Of a DNA stretch of 64,000 nucleotides, positions 35,119 to 44,592 are shown piece after piece. Every line of letters starts with the position of its first letter. Within the stretch, counting starts at the first letter, position 1. The position numbers were made by a program, and so were the translations under genes. This DNA is from JAJDZL01 sp965221175 (GTDB lineage Bacteria; Pseudomonadota; Gammaproteobacteria; Arenicellales; JAJDZL01): the NCBI GenBank assembly GCA_965221175.1, contig OZ244867.1:744001-808000 (forward strand). Reading direction: 5' to 3'. A model generated the notes under the pieces. It was not told the DNA's origin. It saw only the letters and a list, made by a program, of their open reading frames with translations, and made no database searches.

Positions 35119-36606
35119 ATGGTCAAGGTGACCCGCAGCACAGTCATCAATGCACCGATATCAGCGGTTTGGAATGTACTGCGTAACTTCAACGATCACG
35201 ACCGCTGGCATCCGGTGGTACGTCACAGTCACATTGAAAATAACCTTTACGCCGATCAGGTGGGTGCCATACGTAATTTTCAACTTACGGGCGGAGAACG
35301 AGTACGGGAACAGTTGTTGACGCTGTCCGACCAAACACATAGCTTTCGCTACAGGATAGTTGAAGCTGATGTTCCCCTTCAGAACTACACCGCTGAGGTT
35401 TCGCTTCGCTCAGTAACGGATCGTGATCGTACGTTCTGGTCGTGGAGTTCGCGTTTCGAAACACCAGCGGGTCTTGAGCAGGATTTGACACAATTGGTAG
35501 CAGAAGGTGTGTATGAGGCTGGATTCGAAGCGGTTCGATCACTGGTTGAATCGCGTGATCCTATGATGGAATCCGTGTCCACGCAGGCGCCAGCCTCGAG
35601 GACAGTGAGCGGTTCTGCGATGGTCGTCGGGAGATACGGTGGACCGGAAGTGTTCCGAATGGAATCAATATCCGCGCTACCTCCGGGCGCTGGCCAGGTA
35701 CGGATCCGCCAGCAAGCGATTGGAGTCAACTACATTGATGTGTATTGCCGCACCGGCTATTTCCGGCTCTTGGATCCTCCCGGTGTTCTTGGCTTGGAAG
35801 CTGCAGGGGAAGTGATTGATGTGGGTGAAGGGGTAACTCACCTGTCGCCGGGACAGCGTGTCGCGTACGCATGTCTCCCGATTGGAGCATACACAACCGT
35901 GCGCACCATGGATGCTGGACTGGTGGTCCCGTTGCCTGACACTATTGACGATGTAACCGCTGCCGGGGGCTTACTGAAGGGTATGACAGCGGAGTTCCTT
36001 TTGCATCGGGTTCATCCAGTCAGTGCCGGTGCGACGGTTCTGGTTTATGCCCCTGCAGGTGGTGTGGGAAGTCTTTTGTGCCAGTGGGCCAGTCATCTTG
36101 GAGCAACCGTAATCGGGGCAACCTCTAGTCCGGAGAAGGTCCAGGCGGCACTCGACGCAGGCGCCCACCATGTCATCACACCAAGTGAATCCAGCCTGGT
36201 GGAACAGGTTCGAGAACTGACAGGCGGTCGGGGCGCAGACGTTATCTATGACGCGGTCGGCCATGACAGCTTTGCACATTCGGTCGCTGCTCTCGCCGAT
36301 TGTGGACACCTGATAAGTTATGGCCAAGCGTCAGGAGATATCGGCAACTGGGATATCGGCTCGCTTGCTTTGAAGTCGGCAACAGTATCACGACCGAATT
36401 ACGCTCATTACACCGATTCCCGTGAAAAAGTCACTTCAATCACGCACCGTCTGTTCGACGCTATTGAACGAGGCATTGTGCGGATTAATGTTCATCACAG
36501 GCACGATCTCCAACAAGTGGCGGAGGCTCACCGTGCACTGCAGGAGCGTCGAACCACAGGTTCCATTGTGCTGATACCCGAACATTCAACCGAGATCATG
36601 ATATGA
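35119..36606 (+). CDS. SRPBCC domain fused to quinone oxidoreductase (MDR family)
   Basis: 495-residue fusion. Residues 1-150 are an SRPBCC domain (STVINAPISAVWNVLRNFNDHDRWHP) ending YEAGFEAVRSLVE. Residues about 170-495 are a zinc-independent medium-chain NADPH:quinone oxidoreductase: GVNYIDVYCRTGYF, PGVLGLEAAGEV, the NADPH motif APAGGVGSLLCQWASHLGA, and YDAVGHDSF. It begins 1 base after the single-domain SRPBCC gene. Joining a ligand-binding cup to a reductase suggests the cup delivers or senses the reductase substrate. I know of no described protein with this arrangement, but could not search. Confidence 0.9.
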   Translation: MVKVTRSTVINAPISAVWNVLRNFNDHDRWHPVVRHSHIENNLYADQVGAIRNFQLTGGERVREQLLTLSDQTHSFRYRIVEADVPLQNYTAEVSLRSVTDRDRTFWSWSSRFETPAGLEQDLTQLVAEGVYEAGFEAVRSLVESRDPMMESVSTQAPASRTVSGSAMVVGRYGGPEVFRMESISALPPGAGQVRIRQQAIGVNYIDVYCRTGYFRLLDPPGVLGLEAAGEVIDVGEGVTHLSPGQRVAYACLPIGAYTTVRTMDAGLVVPLPDTIDDVTAAGGLLKGMTAEFLLHRVHPVSAGATVLVYAPAGGVGSLLCQWASHLGATVIGATSSPEKVQAALDAGAHHVITPSESSLVEQVRELTGGRGADVIYDAVGHDSFAHSVAALADCGHLISYGQASGDIGNWDIGSLALKSATVSRPNYAHYTDSREKVTSITHRLFDAIERGIVRINVHHRHDLQQVAEAHRALQERRTTGSIVLIPEHSTEIMI

Positions 36607-36695
36607 AACTTGCTACATTTAGTCGGAACAGCAACCGTTATTTGGGGCTTGTCGACGATTTTAACGGCGTGATGAAACGCTTGGACAGCCAGTGA
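36603..36695 (+). pseudogene. 30-codon stub resembling the start of a fumarylacetoacetate hydrolase family gene
   Basis: An ATG frame of 30 residues beginning MKLATFSRNSNRYLGLVDD and stopping with TGA. The pattern MKLATF, a short polar turn and RLGLVxD is how FAH/YcgM-type proteins start; the remaining 250 or so residues are absent. Its ATG overlaps the preceding stop (ATGA) and its stop overlaps the next ATG (TGATG), so translational coupling is preserved. Either a deletion removed the gene body cleanly or the peptide itself is now just a coupling leader. Confidence 0.5.
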
Positions 36696-37474
36696 TGGTC
36701 GACCTTCGTTTCGGCAGTATGGTCATCGATGACCAAGGCAATGGTCCTGCGGTTGTCATGGTTCATGGTCTCGGTGGAACCTCGAACAGCTTCCAAACGT
36801 TAATGCCATCCCTCGGCGGTTATCGTGTTCTGCGCCCGGATTTACCCGGTGCAGGGCGGTCGGACTACCGGCCAGGTGCACCAGGCATGGCGGGACTGGT
36901 CGCGTCGGTGAAAATCGCGATGAATGCCGCGGATATCGGACGTGCGCACTTCGTCGGGCATTCGATGGGCACCTTGATTTGTCAATATCTTGCTGTCGAG
37001 TCACCAAGACTGGTTGCAAGTCTAACTTTATTTGGTGCCATCGTTGAACCCCCGCCGGTGGCGCGTCACGGGCTTAGGGAACGAGCAGCCACTGCACGTG
37101 AGCAGGGGATGACGGGGATTGCAGAGGCAGTTTCGACCAGTAGCGTAGCCGAAATTTCGCTGCGCCGCAATCCAGTAGTCAAAGCATTCATTCGCGAAAG
37201 TCTAATGCGGCAAGACCCGATGGGTTACGCTACGCATTGTGAAGCATTAAGTGAAGCCACCGCGGCGTCTCACGCCAAGATAGAATGCTCGACAATGCTG
37301 ATTGCAGGAGAGCACGATAATATTGCGCCGGTCGCGATGAACCAAGACCTTGCAGGAAATATTTGCAACGCCCGGCTGGAGATTATCGCGGGTGTCGGGC
37401 ATTGGATGATGATGGAGGCCGCCGAGCGCTCCGCCGAACTTATGCGTAATCACCTTAACGAACTGGCGGCTTAA
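36695..37474 (+). CDS. Alpha/beta hydrolase, enol-lactonase-like
   Basis: 259 residues from ATG 36695 (overlapping the stub stop); GTG 36692 would add one residue. Seen: oxyanion segment VHGLGGTSNSFQ, nucleophile elbow GHSMGT, acid in IAGEHDNIAP, and catalytic His in GVGHWMMMEA. Resembles 3-oxoadipate enol-lactonase and other ring-cleavage or ester hydrolases, in line with an operon that handles a carbon compound with ester, lactone or amide bonds. Exact reaction unknown. Confidence 0.87.
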   Translation: MVDLRFGSMVIDDQGNGPAVVMVHGLGGTSNSFQTLMPSLGGYRVLRPDLPGAGRSDYRPGAPGMAGLVASVKIAMNAADIGRAHFVGHSMGTLICQYLAVESPRLVASLTLFGAIVEPPPVARHGLRERAATAREQGMTGIAEAVSTSSVAEISLRRNPVVKAFIRESLMRQDPMGYATHCEALSEATAASHAKIECSTMLIAGEHDNIAPVAMNQDLAGNICNARLEIIAGVGHWMMMEAAERSAELMRNHLNELAA

Positions 37475-37487
37475 AACAATTCAAATT

Positions 37488-37494
37488 GAAGGAG
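37488..37494 (+). promoter_or_regulatory. Ribosome binding site deciding the amidohydrolase start
   Basis: GAAGGAG, 9 bases before ATG 37504. It overlaps and so rules out an in-frame TTG at 37486. Confidence 0.75.
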
Positions 37495-37503
37495 TTTAAA
37501 ACA

Positions 37504-38871
37504 ATGGCAGACAATAATTTCAACTGGAGCGGTAGCAATAACGCTCCAAACCGACAGGAAATTGTGTTCAGTAACGTTCGAATCTTGGATGCCAGCGGTG
37601 AATTACCATACAGTGGTGAAGTTACGGTGTCAGGCAATCGTATAAAGTCCGTTACCCGAACCGAGTCGAATGGCTACTCATGGAGTAGTGGCAACGGTCT
37701 TCGCATTGACGGTCGCGGTATGACGTTGATGCCGGGACTAATTGACGCGCACCTGCATCTGTCCTGGAACAATGCCCCGGGCATTGATCCGATCCAGATG
37801 ATGCCGCTCGAGGAGCACGTTATCAATTGTATTGAAATGGCGAAAATATTGATCGACGCTGGATTCACTGCTGGTTGTGGTGCAGCGGCCGCCAAGATGA
37901 GGTTGGACGTGGTGATTCGTGATGCGATTAACGCAGGAAAGTGTCCCGGTCCGCGCTATACCGCGGCGGGACCGGAGATCACCTCGGTGGGAGGGCTTGG
38001 TGACACGAGCCTGCCGCATATCCCTCATGAAGGTCTTAATCTCGGCATCGTAGTATCCGGACCGGAGGAGATGCGTCGCACCGTGCGTGAGTTGATCAAA
38101 TGGGGTGTAGATACAATCAAGATTAATCTGTCGGGAGAAGAGATTACCAACATGCCAGCCAAAGCCAATCAGTTTTCGGACGATGAGATTGCCATGGCGG
38201 TAAACGAAGGCAAACGACGCGGCAAGAAGTTGGCAGCGCATGCCCGTTCAAAGGAATCCGTTATGAAATGCGTGGAATACGGTATTGACTTTATCTTCCA
38301 CGCGTCTTTCACCGACGATGAGGTGCTCGATAAGCTTGAAGCGGCCAAGGATAAACATTTCGTAGCACCTGGTCTTGCATGGCTGATCAATACTGCGCGT
38401 AACGCCGCTGAATACGGAATCAAGCCGGGCACGCCGATAACGGAAGCCTATGAACGCGAGCTGGAGGCAGCGGTAGAAAGCATGCAAAAAATGCACCGTC
38501 GCGGAATTCGAGTCCTGATCGGTGGTGATTACGGATTCGCATGGACACCCCATGGCACCAATGCGAAAGACATTGAGTATTTTGTGGATATGGTGGGAAT
38601 GTCTCCGATGGAGGCAATTCAGGCCGCTACACGCTATGGTGGCGAAATTATGGGGATGGGGCATGAACTGGGGATGGTCCGGGAAGGTTATTTAGCCGAC
38701 CTGTTGCTAGTCGATGGTGACCCGGTGTCAAACGTGCGTGTGCTTCAGGACCACAAGCGGTTGGTTATGATCATGAAGGACGGCAAGTTCCATAAAAAAC
38801 CTGACTCACCTGAGTTAGGCGTATCACGCGACTTGCGATACAGTGGTATGGCAGTCTCTAACAGCTTGTAG
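37504..38871 (+). CDS. Metal-dependent amidohydrolase (prolidase/imidazolonepropionase-like)
   Basis: 455 residues. Binuclear metal site of the amidohydrolase superfamily: H83 and H85 (in DAHLHLSW), a candidate carboxylated K206 (DTIKINLSG), H246 (AAHARS), H266 (FIFHAS) and D342 (GGDYGF). The N-terminal beta domain with VFSNVRILDASGE and the C-terminal GYLADLLLVDGDP are typical of the imidazolonepropionase-like/Xaa-Pro dipeptidase group. No export signal, so it acts in the cytoplasm. Last gene of the operon; it would cleave an amide or cyclic bond of the imported compound or an intermediate. Confidence 0.9.
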   Translation: MADNNFNWSGSNNAPNRQEIVFSNVRILDASGELPYSGEVTVSGNRIKSVTRTESNGYSWSSGNGLRIDGRGMTLMPGLIDAHLHLSWNNAPGIDPIQMMPLEEHVINCIEMAKILIDAGFTAGCGAAAAKMRLDVVIRDAINAGKCPGPRYTAAGPEITSVGGLGDTSLPHIPHEGLNLGIVVSGPEEMRRTVRELIKWGVDTIKINLSGEEITNMPAKANQFSDDEIAMAVNEGKRRGKKLAAHARSKESVMKCVEYGIDFIFHASFTDDEVLDKLEAAKDKHFVAPGLAWLINTARNAAEYGIKPGTPITEAYERELEAAVESMQKMHRRGIRVLIGGDYGFAWTPHGTNAKDIEYFVDMVGMSPMEAIQAATRYGGEIMGMGHELGMVREGYLADLLLVDGDPVSNVRVLQDHKRLVMIMKDGKFHKKPDSPELGVSRDLRYSGMAVSNSL

Positions 38872-39556
38872 TGTTAAGCATCAAAATTACGTTGATAGTC
38901 ATTCTGGAGAAACTTCAGGATTTAGTCTCAGCGAGGTCCAGTCAATTGAGCAAGGGTCGTCGTTGTAGAGGTCATTCATGATGGATGCTTTCCGCTTCCC
39001 TATGTTGCTGAGCCTCAACGAATCGACCTTTCGGTGATTTCTATCCAGCGACAACCAGGATAAGAGGAGATTTCGTTGGTTGGAGTCGGCATATCAGCCA
39101 GCCGTACCATCGGGCGCAACGCTTGAGAAATATGACCGGACTGAGGCTGTTTTGAAATTCAACCAGATCACCCTTCATTTTCATATCTCTTGTTAATCTA
39201 CGACTTATACGCGCGTTGCCATGCCATGAAACCTACTTACGTATGGTGGTAATTAGGAAAGATTCTTCATTGCTAGCCATTAAATATTCGCACCTGGTAT
39301 CGGTTGCCTTTTCGTTGGAGTGAAGCCGGCCGTTCGGCCTAATTCCACCACGAATTCCCCAATGGTTAGATCAAGTGGCGGGCGAATGTCGTAATGGGGG
39401 TTGATTGCATACATCAACATTCGCTGAATTTTGATTTCGTCGGTGTACGAGTACAGGTTTGTACAACGAATCAACAAATTCACACTATAATTTCCCACTT
39501 TATTTACATTCTATAACTTCAAAAACAGAAGCTGGAAACTAGGAGACAAGTTTACT
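38872..39556. other. Gene-poor gap, 685 bases
   Basis: No gene called. A 72-codon minus-strand frame at 39280-39498 has no recognisable family. A perfect TATAAT at 39486-39491 lies 65 bases before the first cytochrome gene, but no good -35 box sits 16-18 bases before it. No terminator hairpin with a T-run was seen after the amidohydrolase gene. Confidence 0.5.
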
Positions 39557-39880
39557 ATGAGATCCACTAGCCGGATTCTTTTGTGGGTTGCCTGCTTTAT
39601 TGCTTCATTCAATGCTGGAGCACAAGGCGATTACGAAGCAGGGAGAGACAAATCTTTTACCTGTACAGGGTGTCATGCTTCACCAGGATATCGCAACGCC
39701 TATCCCGGATATACGGTTCCAAAGTTAGGCGGTCAGAAAGCCGATTATTTGATGGCAGCTCTAAAGGCTTATCGAGATGGAGGCAGAGGCCACAAGACGA
39801 TGCACGCTCAGATTGCACAGTTAAGCGATCAAGACATTTCCGATATTGCAGCTTATTTTTCGCAACTGGTTAAAAAGTAG
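39557..39880 (+). CDS. Periplasmic cytochrome c, c553-like
   Basis: 107-residue class I cytochrome c. A signal peptide (residues 1-22, ending NAGAQ) is followed by a haem-binding CTGCH, a PKLGGQKADYL segment and the distal HKTMHAQIAQLSDQDISDIAAYF with the likely axial Met. An AGGAG ribosome binding site precedes the ATG. Paired with a second monohaem cytochrome 5 bases downstream; together they could act as a small electron shuttle. Confidence 0.9.
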   Translation: MRSTSRILLWVACFIASFNAGAQGDYEAGRDKSFTCTGCHASPGYRNAYPGYTVPKLGGQKADYLMAALKAYRDGGRGHKTMHAQIAQLSDQDISDIAAYFSQLVKK

Positions 39881-39885
39881 TTGCT

Positions 39886-40233
39886 ATGAAAAAGAACCGT
39901 ACAAAAATTCAGTCACTTTTAATCGCCGCAGCACTCATGGTTACATTGTCACCAGCCGGTGTTTCTGCAGGAGATATTGAAGCAGGTAAAGCAAAATCAG
40001 CAATCTGCTTAACATGCCACAAAACCAGTAATGAGGTTGTTGGAGTCGGTACACCCATCATATCGGGACAGTATGAAGACTACTTGATACAGGCGTTAAA
40101 AGACTACAAATCCGGTGCTCGAAGAAATCCGGTGATGGGCGGGTTTGCAGCTAGCCTTAGTGATGATGATATTGAAGATATTGCTGCATTTTATGCCGAA
40201 ATTGATTCTCAGTTATTTACGCCGACGGAATAG
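39886..40233 (+). CDS. Periplasmic cytochrome c
   Basis: 115-residue class I cytochrome c: signal peptide (about residues 1-28, ending GVSAG), haem motif CLTCH, PIISGQYEDYLIQALKDYKSG, and axial Met in NPVMGGFAASLSDDDIEDIAAF. Similar in layout to the preceding gene, so a tandem duplication is likely. Convergent with the Lhr helicase gene. Confidence 0.9.
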   Translation: MKKNRTKIQSLLIAAALMVTLSPAGVSAGDIEAGKAKSAICLTCHKTSNEVVGVGTPIISGQYEDYLIQALKDYKSGARRNPVMGGFAASLSDDDIEDIAAFYAEIDSQLFTPTE

Positions 40234-40278
40234 TAATCAATCGGACACGCCACAGAACGATTTAATCAAGTTTCGTAT

Positions 40279-43200
40279 CTATGGCGACGGGATAACTTCC
40301 CGCCGTTCTCCGCTTTCGACAACAGTAATCAGTTCACCATCTCGGTAAACTAGATAATTTGTAGCCAGTGTTGCCACCCTGGCATCCTGAGAAAAAATAC
40401 CAGTCAGGTTTAATGGGTCTGATGAGTGGACGGTCAAGGCCTTGTTATCCTGTTTTCGATTTCTTGTGTCTCGCAGCAATTCAATTGCCTGAGGCAGTGC
40501 AAACTGCTCTCCCGCTACCTCACTGACAAACCGTCCACCTCGAACTTCTCCTCGATCTTCCATGCGACGGAGTGTACGGACCAGCTCACTCCAAGCAGGA
40601 AAGAATTTCCCTTCCTTCGACAGCAGTGCACGAAAAACAACGCCATATCGTCTCAAAAGCACTTTCGCAACGTAACGGTTGATGTCTTCTGCTGAAAGGC
40701 TGTTTGCTGAGTGTCGGGTGGAATTTGCCAATAAAGACCAGCGCCCGGAAATTTGCACGCTACGATTATTCACGCGTCGCATTCTGGAAATTTTTCTGCG
40801 ATGACTTTCTGGCTTCAGCAATGCTCGAATTCCGCCATAGTGGTCGCAAGTTACAATACCCTGCGCAAACAGTTCCACTAGCCCTTCTTCTACATGACTA
40901 GGTAATTGGTTGATTTCTTCCAAAATTTCATCAAAGAACATTGGCCCAAGATCCCACAGCGCCTCAGAAATTTGATGACCTGCTGCTGAAAGTTTAAATT
41001 CTGTTGGTTCTTTTTCCTCTGTCAGTGCTCTCCAGATGGACAATCGATTGCGTCTCAGAAATGTAAGCGGAACTGTTTTAATCGAACTACGAAATCTGTG
41101 TTTGCGGTTCTTTGATTTTGTGTTGCTCGCAGACAGATCCGGCTTTGACAGCCGACACCACATTACCCGACCTGAAGCGCTCAGAAAATCTAGCAGTTCC
41201 GGTGTGTATCCGAACACTCGGGCTGGCAAAACATCTGATTCCCATACAGCAGCCGATGATTCATATCCCTCCATTTGCTCAAGAATGGCATCAAGTGCAT
41301 CAGCACCCTCCCCCATGGTTTCGGAATTCAATCGAAACCATCGTGTCAAGTATCGGGTAAATTGAATTTTATCAACTGGTTTTACCTCTTTCCTTAAACC
41401 AGCAATTGTTTGTTTGTGAATGCGTGCGAGGAAACGGCGATCACACCATTCTGTTTCTGTGCCAATCCCCGTAAAATTACCACGCATCGCGCTGCCTTCG
41501 ACTTCAAGGGCACGTAATGCTGCCTCCGTCGAATCGACTGACAAATCAACTGAAGTTGCGATTTGATTCGATGTGCAAGGGCCAATCACTTCTAGTCTGC
41601 TTCGAATAATTGAAATCGCAGAATGTTCAAAATTGTCAATTTGCTTCTGGTTGAGTGTCGCCGGCTCAATTGGGGGAGAAATGCTTGAGTCTGGGTGAAG
41701 AAGTAACATTTCCTGCAGTCTTTCCGCAGCTACCCACAAGCTTACACTGTTGGAAGTGATGAGATTCGTGACACGTTGCGTCTGAGTCAATTGTTCAAAA
41801 AGCTGTTGCCAATGATTTAACTCTGAGGCAAAAAGAGTCTCCTCGACCCTTGGCTTCGCTTCATCAACTCGTATGAACCCCAGCTGCACAAGTGCATCAT
41901 GAAGTTCTTCGGCATCTCTAGGATTCGGCCATGCCTGATTCTGAAGTAGTTTAATAACTCCCAAGTCAAGTCGCCCTATTTCATTCGCATCCGAAATTTC
42001 GAACAGTCGTCGAGATTGCACAGCGAGCGTACGTCTCTCCTCAGCGGGTGCGTCATCGAGAAACGCATAGGGTTTTGCTGTGATCACTTCGTGCGCTAGC
42101 GGTGAAGGCTCCGGTAAATCCCTGCATACTATTGAAATCTCCTTCTTCTCAATGCGCTCTAGAATTTCTTCCAAACCATCTACATCCATGACTTCATGCA
42201 GACAGTCGGAAATCGTCTGTTGAACTAGCGGGTGATCTGGAACTTCAATAGGTCCGGTAATATTCTCCTGACAAGCAACCTGGGCTGGAAATACCAGGGA
42301 AAGCAAATCTTCCGAATCATTGCGCTGAAAAGGAGGCGGAACTTTTTTACCGTTTCGAAATCGAAGAACCGCAAGTGCAGCATTGGCAACCCAACGCCAG
42401 CGCGTTGCAAACATTGGAGCCCCCAACAAGGCTTGCACAAGAGTGGTGCGTACATTTGAACTTTTGATGTAGCCTTGGACCTCATCTAGTGCGAAACTGT
42501 GCGTGGGACCGAGCGAAAGAACAAAATTGTCTTCCAGTGCTGCAGCCTGAAGCTCAAAATTGAAGCGAACACAAAACCGCTTACGAAGTGCCAGTCCCCA
42601 AGCGCGATTCAATCGCGACCCAAATACACTGTGAACCACAAGATGAGTGTCACCAGTCTCATCGAAAAAACGCTCAAAGACAATATTGCGATTGTCCGGC
42701 AATACACCCAGTGCATGTTTGGCGGCTGCCAAATACTCGACGATTTGCATGGCAATAAAGTGGTCCGCCCGATAATCCTGACCAAACCGTTCCGCAGCTT
42801 TCGACAAATCCCGTTCATCCAGATTGGCAGAGACGTACTGGCGTAAATCTGATACCGCTTTACTCAAATCAGGACTGCGACCTCTGCCCTCCCCGAGCCA
42901 GAACGGTATGTTAGGAGGTTGACCATATGCATCCTCAACGCGAACATAACCTTTCTCTACTCGACGAATTCGGTAGGATGCGTTACCCAACTGAAAAATA
43001 TCGCCTACAAGACTTTCAAAGGCAAAGTCTTCATTCACAGTGCCAATTCGAATGTCATCAGGTTCCAGAATGACATCGTAGTCGAACAGGTCTGGAATCG
43101 CTCCAGCATTGGTTGCAGCAACAATTCTTGCTCCTCTTCGCCCTCGAATGACTTTGTTTACCGCGTCCAGGTGAATGTATGCACCTCGTCGTCCACGTGT

Positions 43201-44592
43201 TAGAGTGAAACCTTCGCAGAGCATTTGCAAAATGGCATGAAATTGACCCTTCTGTAAATTTCTGTATGGGTAGGCCCCGCGAAAACTGTCAAACAAGTTA
43301 TCAATCTCACAGTCGCCTACACATGATTCAGCAACAATCTGCTGAGCCAGTACATCTAGTGACTCACCACAAATTTGGAGAGTCTCCAGTTCTCCATCAT
43401 TGATAGCCTTCAACAATGCTGCTGACTCAACCAGTTCATCTCGTGTGGTTGGAAAAATTCTCCCTTTCGGTGTCTTTCCAACCGAGTGCCCGGATCGTCC
43501 GATTCTCTGCAGAAAAACTGCAATTGATCGCGGTGAACAAATCTGACATACCAGATCGACATCTCCTATATCGATGCCCAATTCCAGCGAGGCAGTTGCT
43601 ACAAGTGCGCGAAGCGATCCAGACTTAAGCCGCTGCTCGGCGTCATGTCGATGCTCCTTTGACAGGCTGCCGTGATGTGAACCCACGTTTTCTTCACCAA
43701 CCAACTCGGCCAAGTGCCTCGTTGCACGTTCGGCATGGCGTCTGGTATTCACGAAAATCAGCGTAGTTCGATGATCCTGAATCAAGTTTGCAATTTTTCG
43801 ATAAATGTCCTGCCACGATTCCGTAGACATCACTGCTTCAAGTGGTGCAGCAGGTATTTCAATAGCGAGGTCCCACTCTCGAACATGACCGGTATCAACA
43901 ATTGAACAACCATGAGGCTGTTTGCCTGTGAGGTAGGATGCAATAAGCTTAACTGGCTTTTGTGTCGCAGACAGTCCGATTTTCTTGGGGGTTCTCTGCA
44001 CAAGCCTTTCAAGTCTTGCAACAGACAAACTGAAATGTGCGCCTCTCTTGTTTCCTGCGAGCGCATGAATTTCGTCCACGATTAGACGGCGCACAGACTG
44101 AAGCATGCGTCTACCAGATTCGGAAGTCAGTAACAGATAGAAAGATTCCGGTGTTGTTACTAGTATGTGAGGTGGATTGCGTGCCATTTTCTGCCGTTCT
44201 GACTGGGTAGTGTCGCCGGTTCGGACAGCAGTTCGAATGTGAACATCAGGGTAACCCGCATCAACAAGCCGTTGCCGTATTCCCTGCAAAGGGGCTTCCA
44301 GGTTGCGTTCAATATCATATGACAATGCCTTCAACGGCGATACATAGAGGATATAAGTCTCAGCAGCAAGTTCGCCTTGAGAAATTCCGCTCTGCACAAG
44401 CTCGTCGATTGCCGCCAGAAAAGCAGCCAGTGTTTTCCCGGACCCGGTCGGTGCTGCGACCAGGACATCATTTCGCTTCTGAATAGCTTCCCATGCCTGT
44501 TTCTGGCATTCGGTAGCATCTTGATAAGTGTTGTCAAACCATGCTTGTACTACCGGATGGAATTCCCAAGATATTGGTGTGGTTTCAGTCAT
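40279..44592 (-). CDS. lhr: Lhr-type ATP-dependent helicase, long form
   Basis: 1437 residues from ATG 44592; a GTG at 44607 would add five. Superfamily 2 helicase: Q-motif region ECQKQAWEAI, Walker A AAPTGSGKT, DEIH box, LSATQKP, then the second RecA domain with LVATASLELGIDIG and QRIGRSGHS. Next come the winged helix and beta-barrel of the Lhr core (to about residue 860) and the long C-terminal Lhr-CTD. Known long Lhr proteins are about 1500 aa and act in DNA repair. Stands alone; the frame is intact. Confidence 0.93.
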   Translation of the reverse strand: MTETTPISWEFHPVVQAWFDNTYQDATECQKQAWEAIQKRNDVLVAAPTGSGKTLAAFLAAIDELVQSGISQGELAAETYILYVSPLKALSYDIERNLEAPLQGIRQRLVDAGYPDVHIRTAVRTGDTTQSERQKMARNPPHILVTTPESFYLLLTSESGRRMLQSVRRLIVDEIHALAGNKRGAHFSLSVARLERLVQRTPKKIGLSATQKPVKLIASYLTGKQPHGCSIVDTGHVREWDLAIEIPAAPLEAVMSTESWQDIYRKIANLIQDHRTTLIFVNTRRHAERATRHLAELVGEENVGSHHGSLSKEHRHDAEQRLKSGSLRALVATASLELGIDIGDVDLVCQICSPRSIAVFLQRIGRSGHSVGKTPKGRIFPTTRDELVESAALLKAINDGELETLQICGESLDVLAQQIVAESCVGDCEIDNLFDSFRGAYPYRNLQKGQFHAILQMLCEGFTLTRGRRGAYIHLDAVNKVIRGRRGARIVAATNAGAIPDLFDYDVILEPDDIRIGTVNEDFAFESLVGDIFQLGNASYRIRRVEKGYVRVEDAYGQPPNIPFWLGEGRGRSPDLSKAVSDLRQYVSANLDERDLSKAAERFGQDYRADHFIAMQIVEYLAAAKHALGVLPDNRNIVFERFFDETGDTHLVVHSVFGSRLNRAWGLALRKRFCVRFNFELQAAALEDNFVLSLGPTHSFALDEVQGYIKSSNVRTTLVQALLGAPMFATRWRWVANAALAVLRFRNGKKVPPPFQRNDSEDLLSLVFPAQVACQENITGPIEVPDHPLVQQTISDCLHEVMDVDGLEEILERIEKKEISIVCRDLPEPSPLAHEVITAKPYAFLDDAPAEERRTLAVQSRRLFEISDANEIGRLDLGVIKLLQNQAWPNPRDAEELHDALVQLGFIRVDEAKPRVEETLFASELNHWQQLFEQLTQTQRVTNLITSNSVSLWVAAERLQEMLLLHPDSSISPPIEPATLNQKQIDNFEHSAISIIRSRLEVIGPCTSNQIATSVDLSVDSTEAALRALEVEGSAMRGNFTGIGTETEWCDRRFLARIHKQTIAGLRKEVKPVDKIQFTRYLTRWFRLNSETMGEGADALDAILEQMEGYESSAAVWESDVLPARVFGYTPELLDFLSASGRVMWCRLSKPDLSASNTKSKNRKHRFRSSIKTVPLTFLRRNRLSIWRALTEEKEPTEFKLSAAGHQISEALWDLGPMFFDEILEEINQLPSHVEEGLVELFAQGIVTCDHYGGIRALLKPESHRRKISRMRRVNNRSVQISGRWSLLANSTRHSANSLSAEDINRYVAKVLLRRYGVVFRALLSKEGKFFPAWSELVRTLRRMEDRGEVRGGRFVSEVAGEQFALPQAIELLRDTRNRKQDNKALTVHSSDPLNLTGIFSQDARVATLATNYLVYRDGELITVVESGERREVIPSP

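Noticed and set aside
39280..39498. 72-codon minus-strand frame upstream of the cytochromes
   Set aside because: No recognisable domain and no neighbour on that strand; likely chance.
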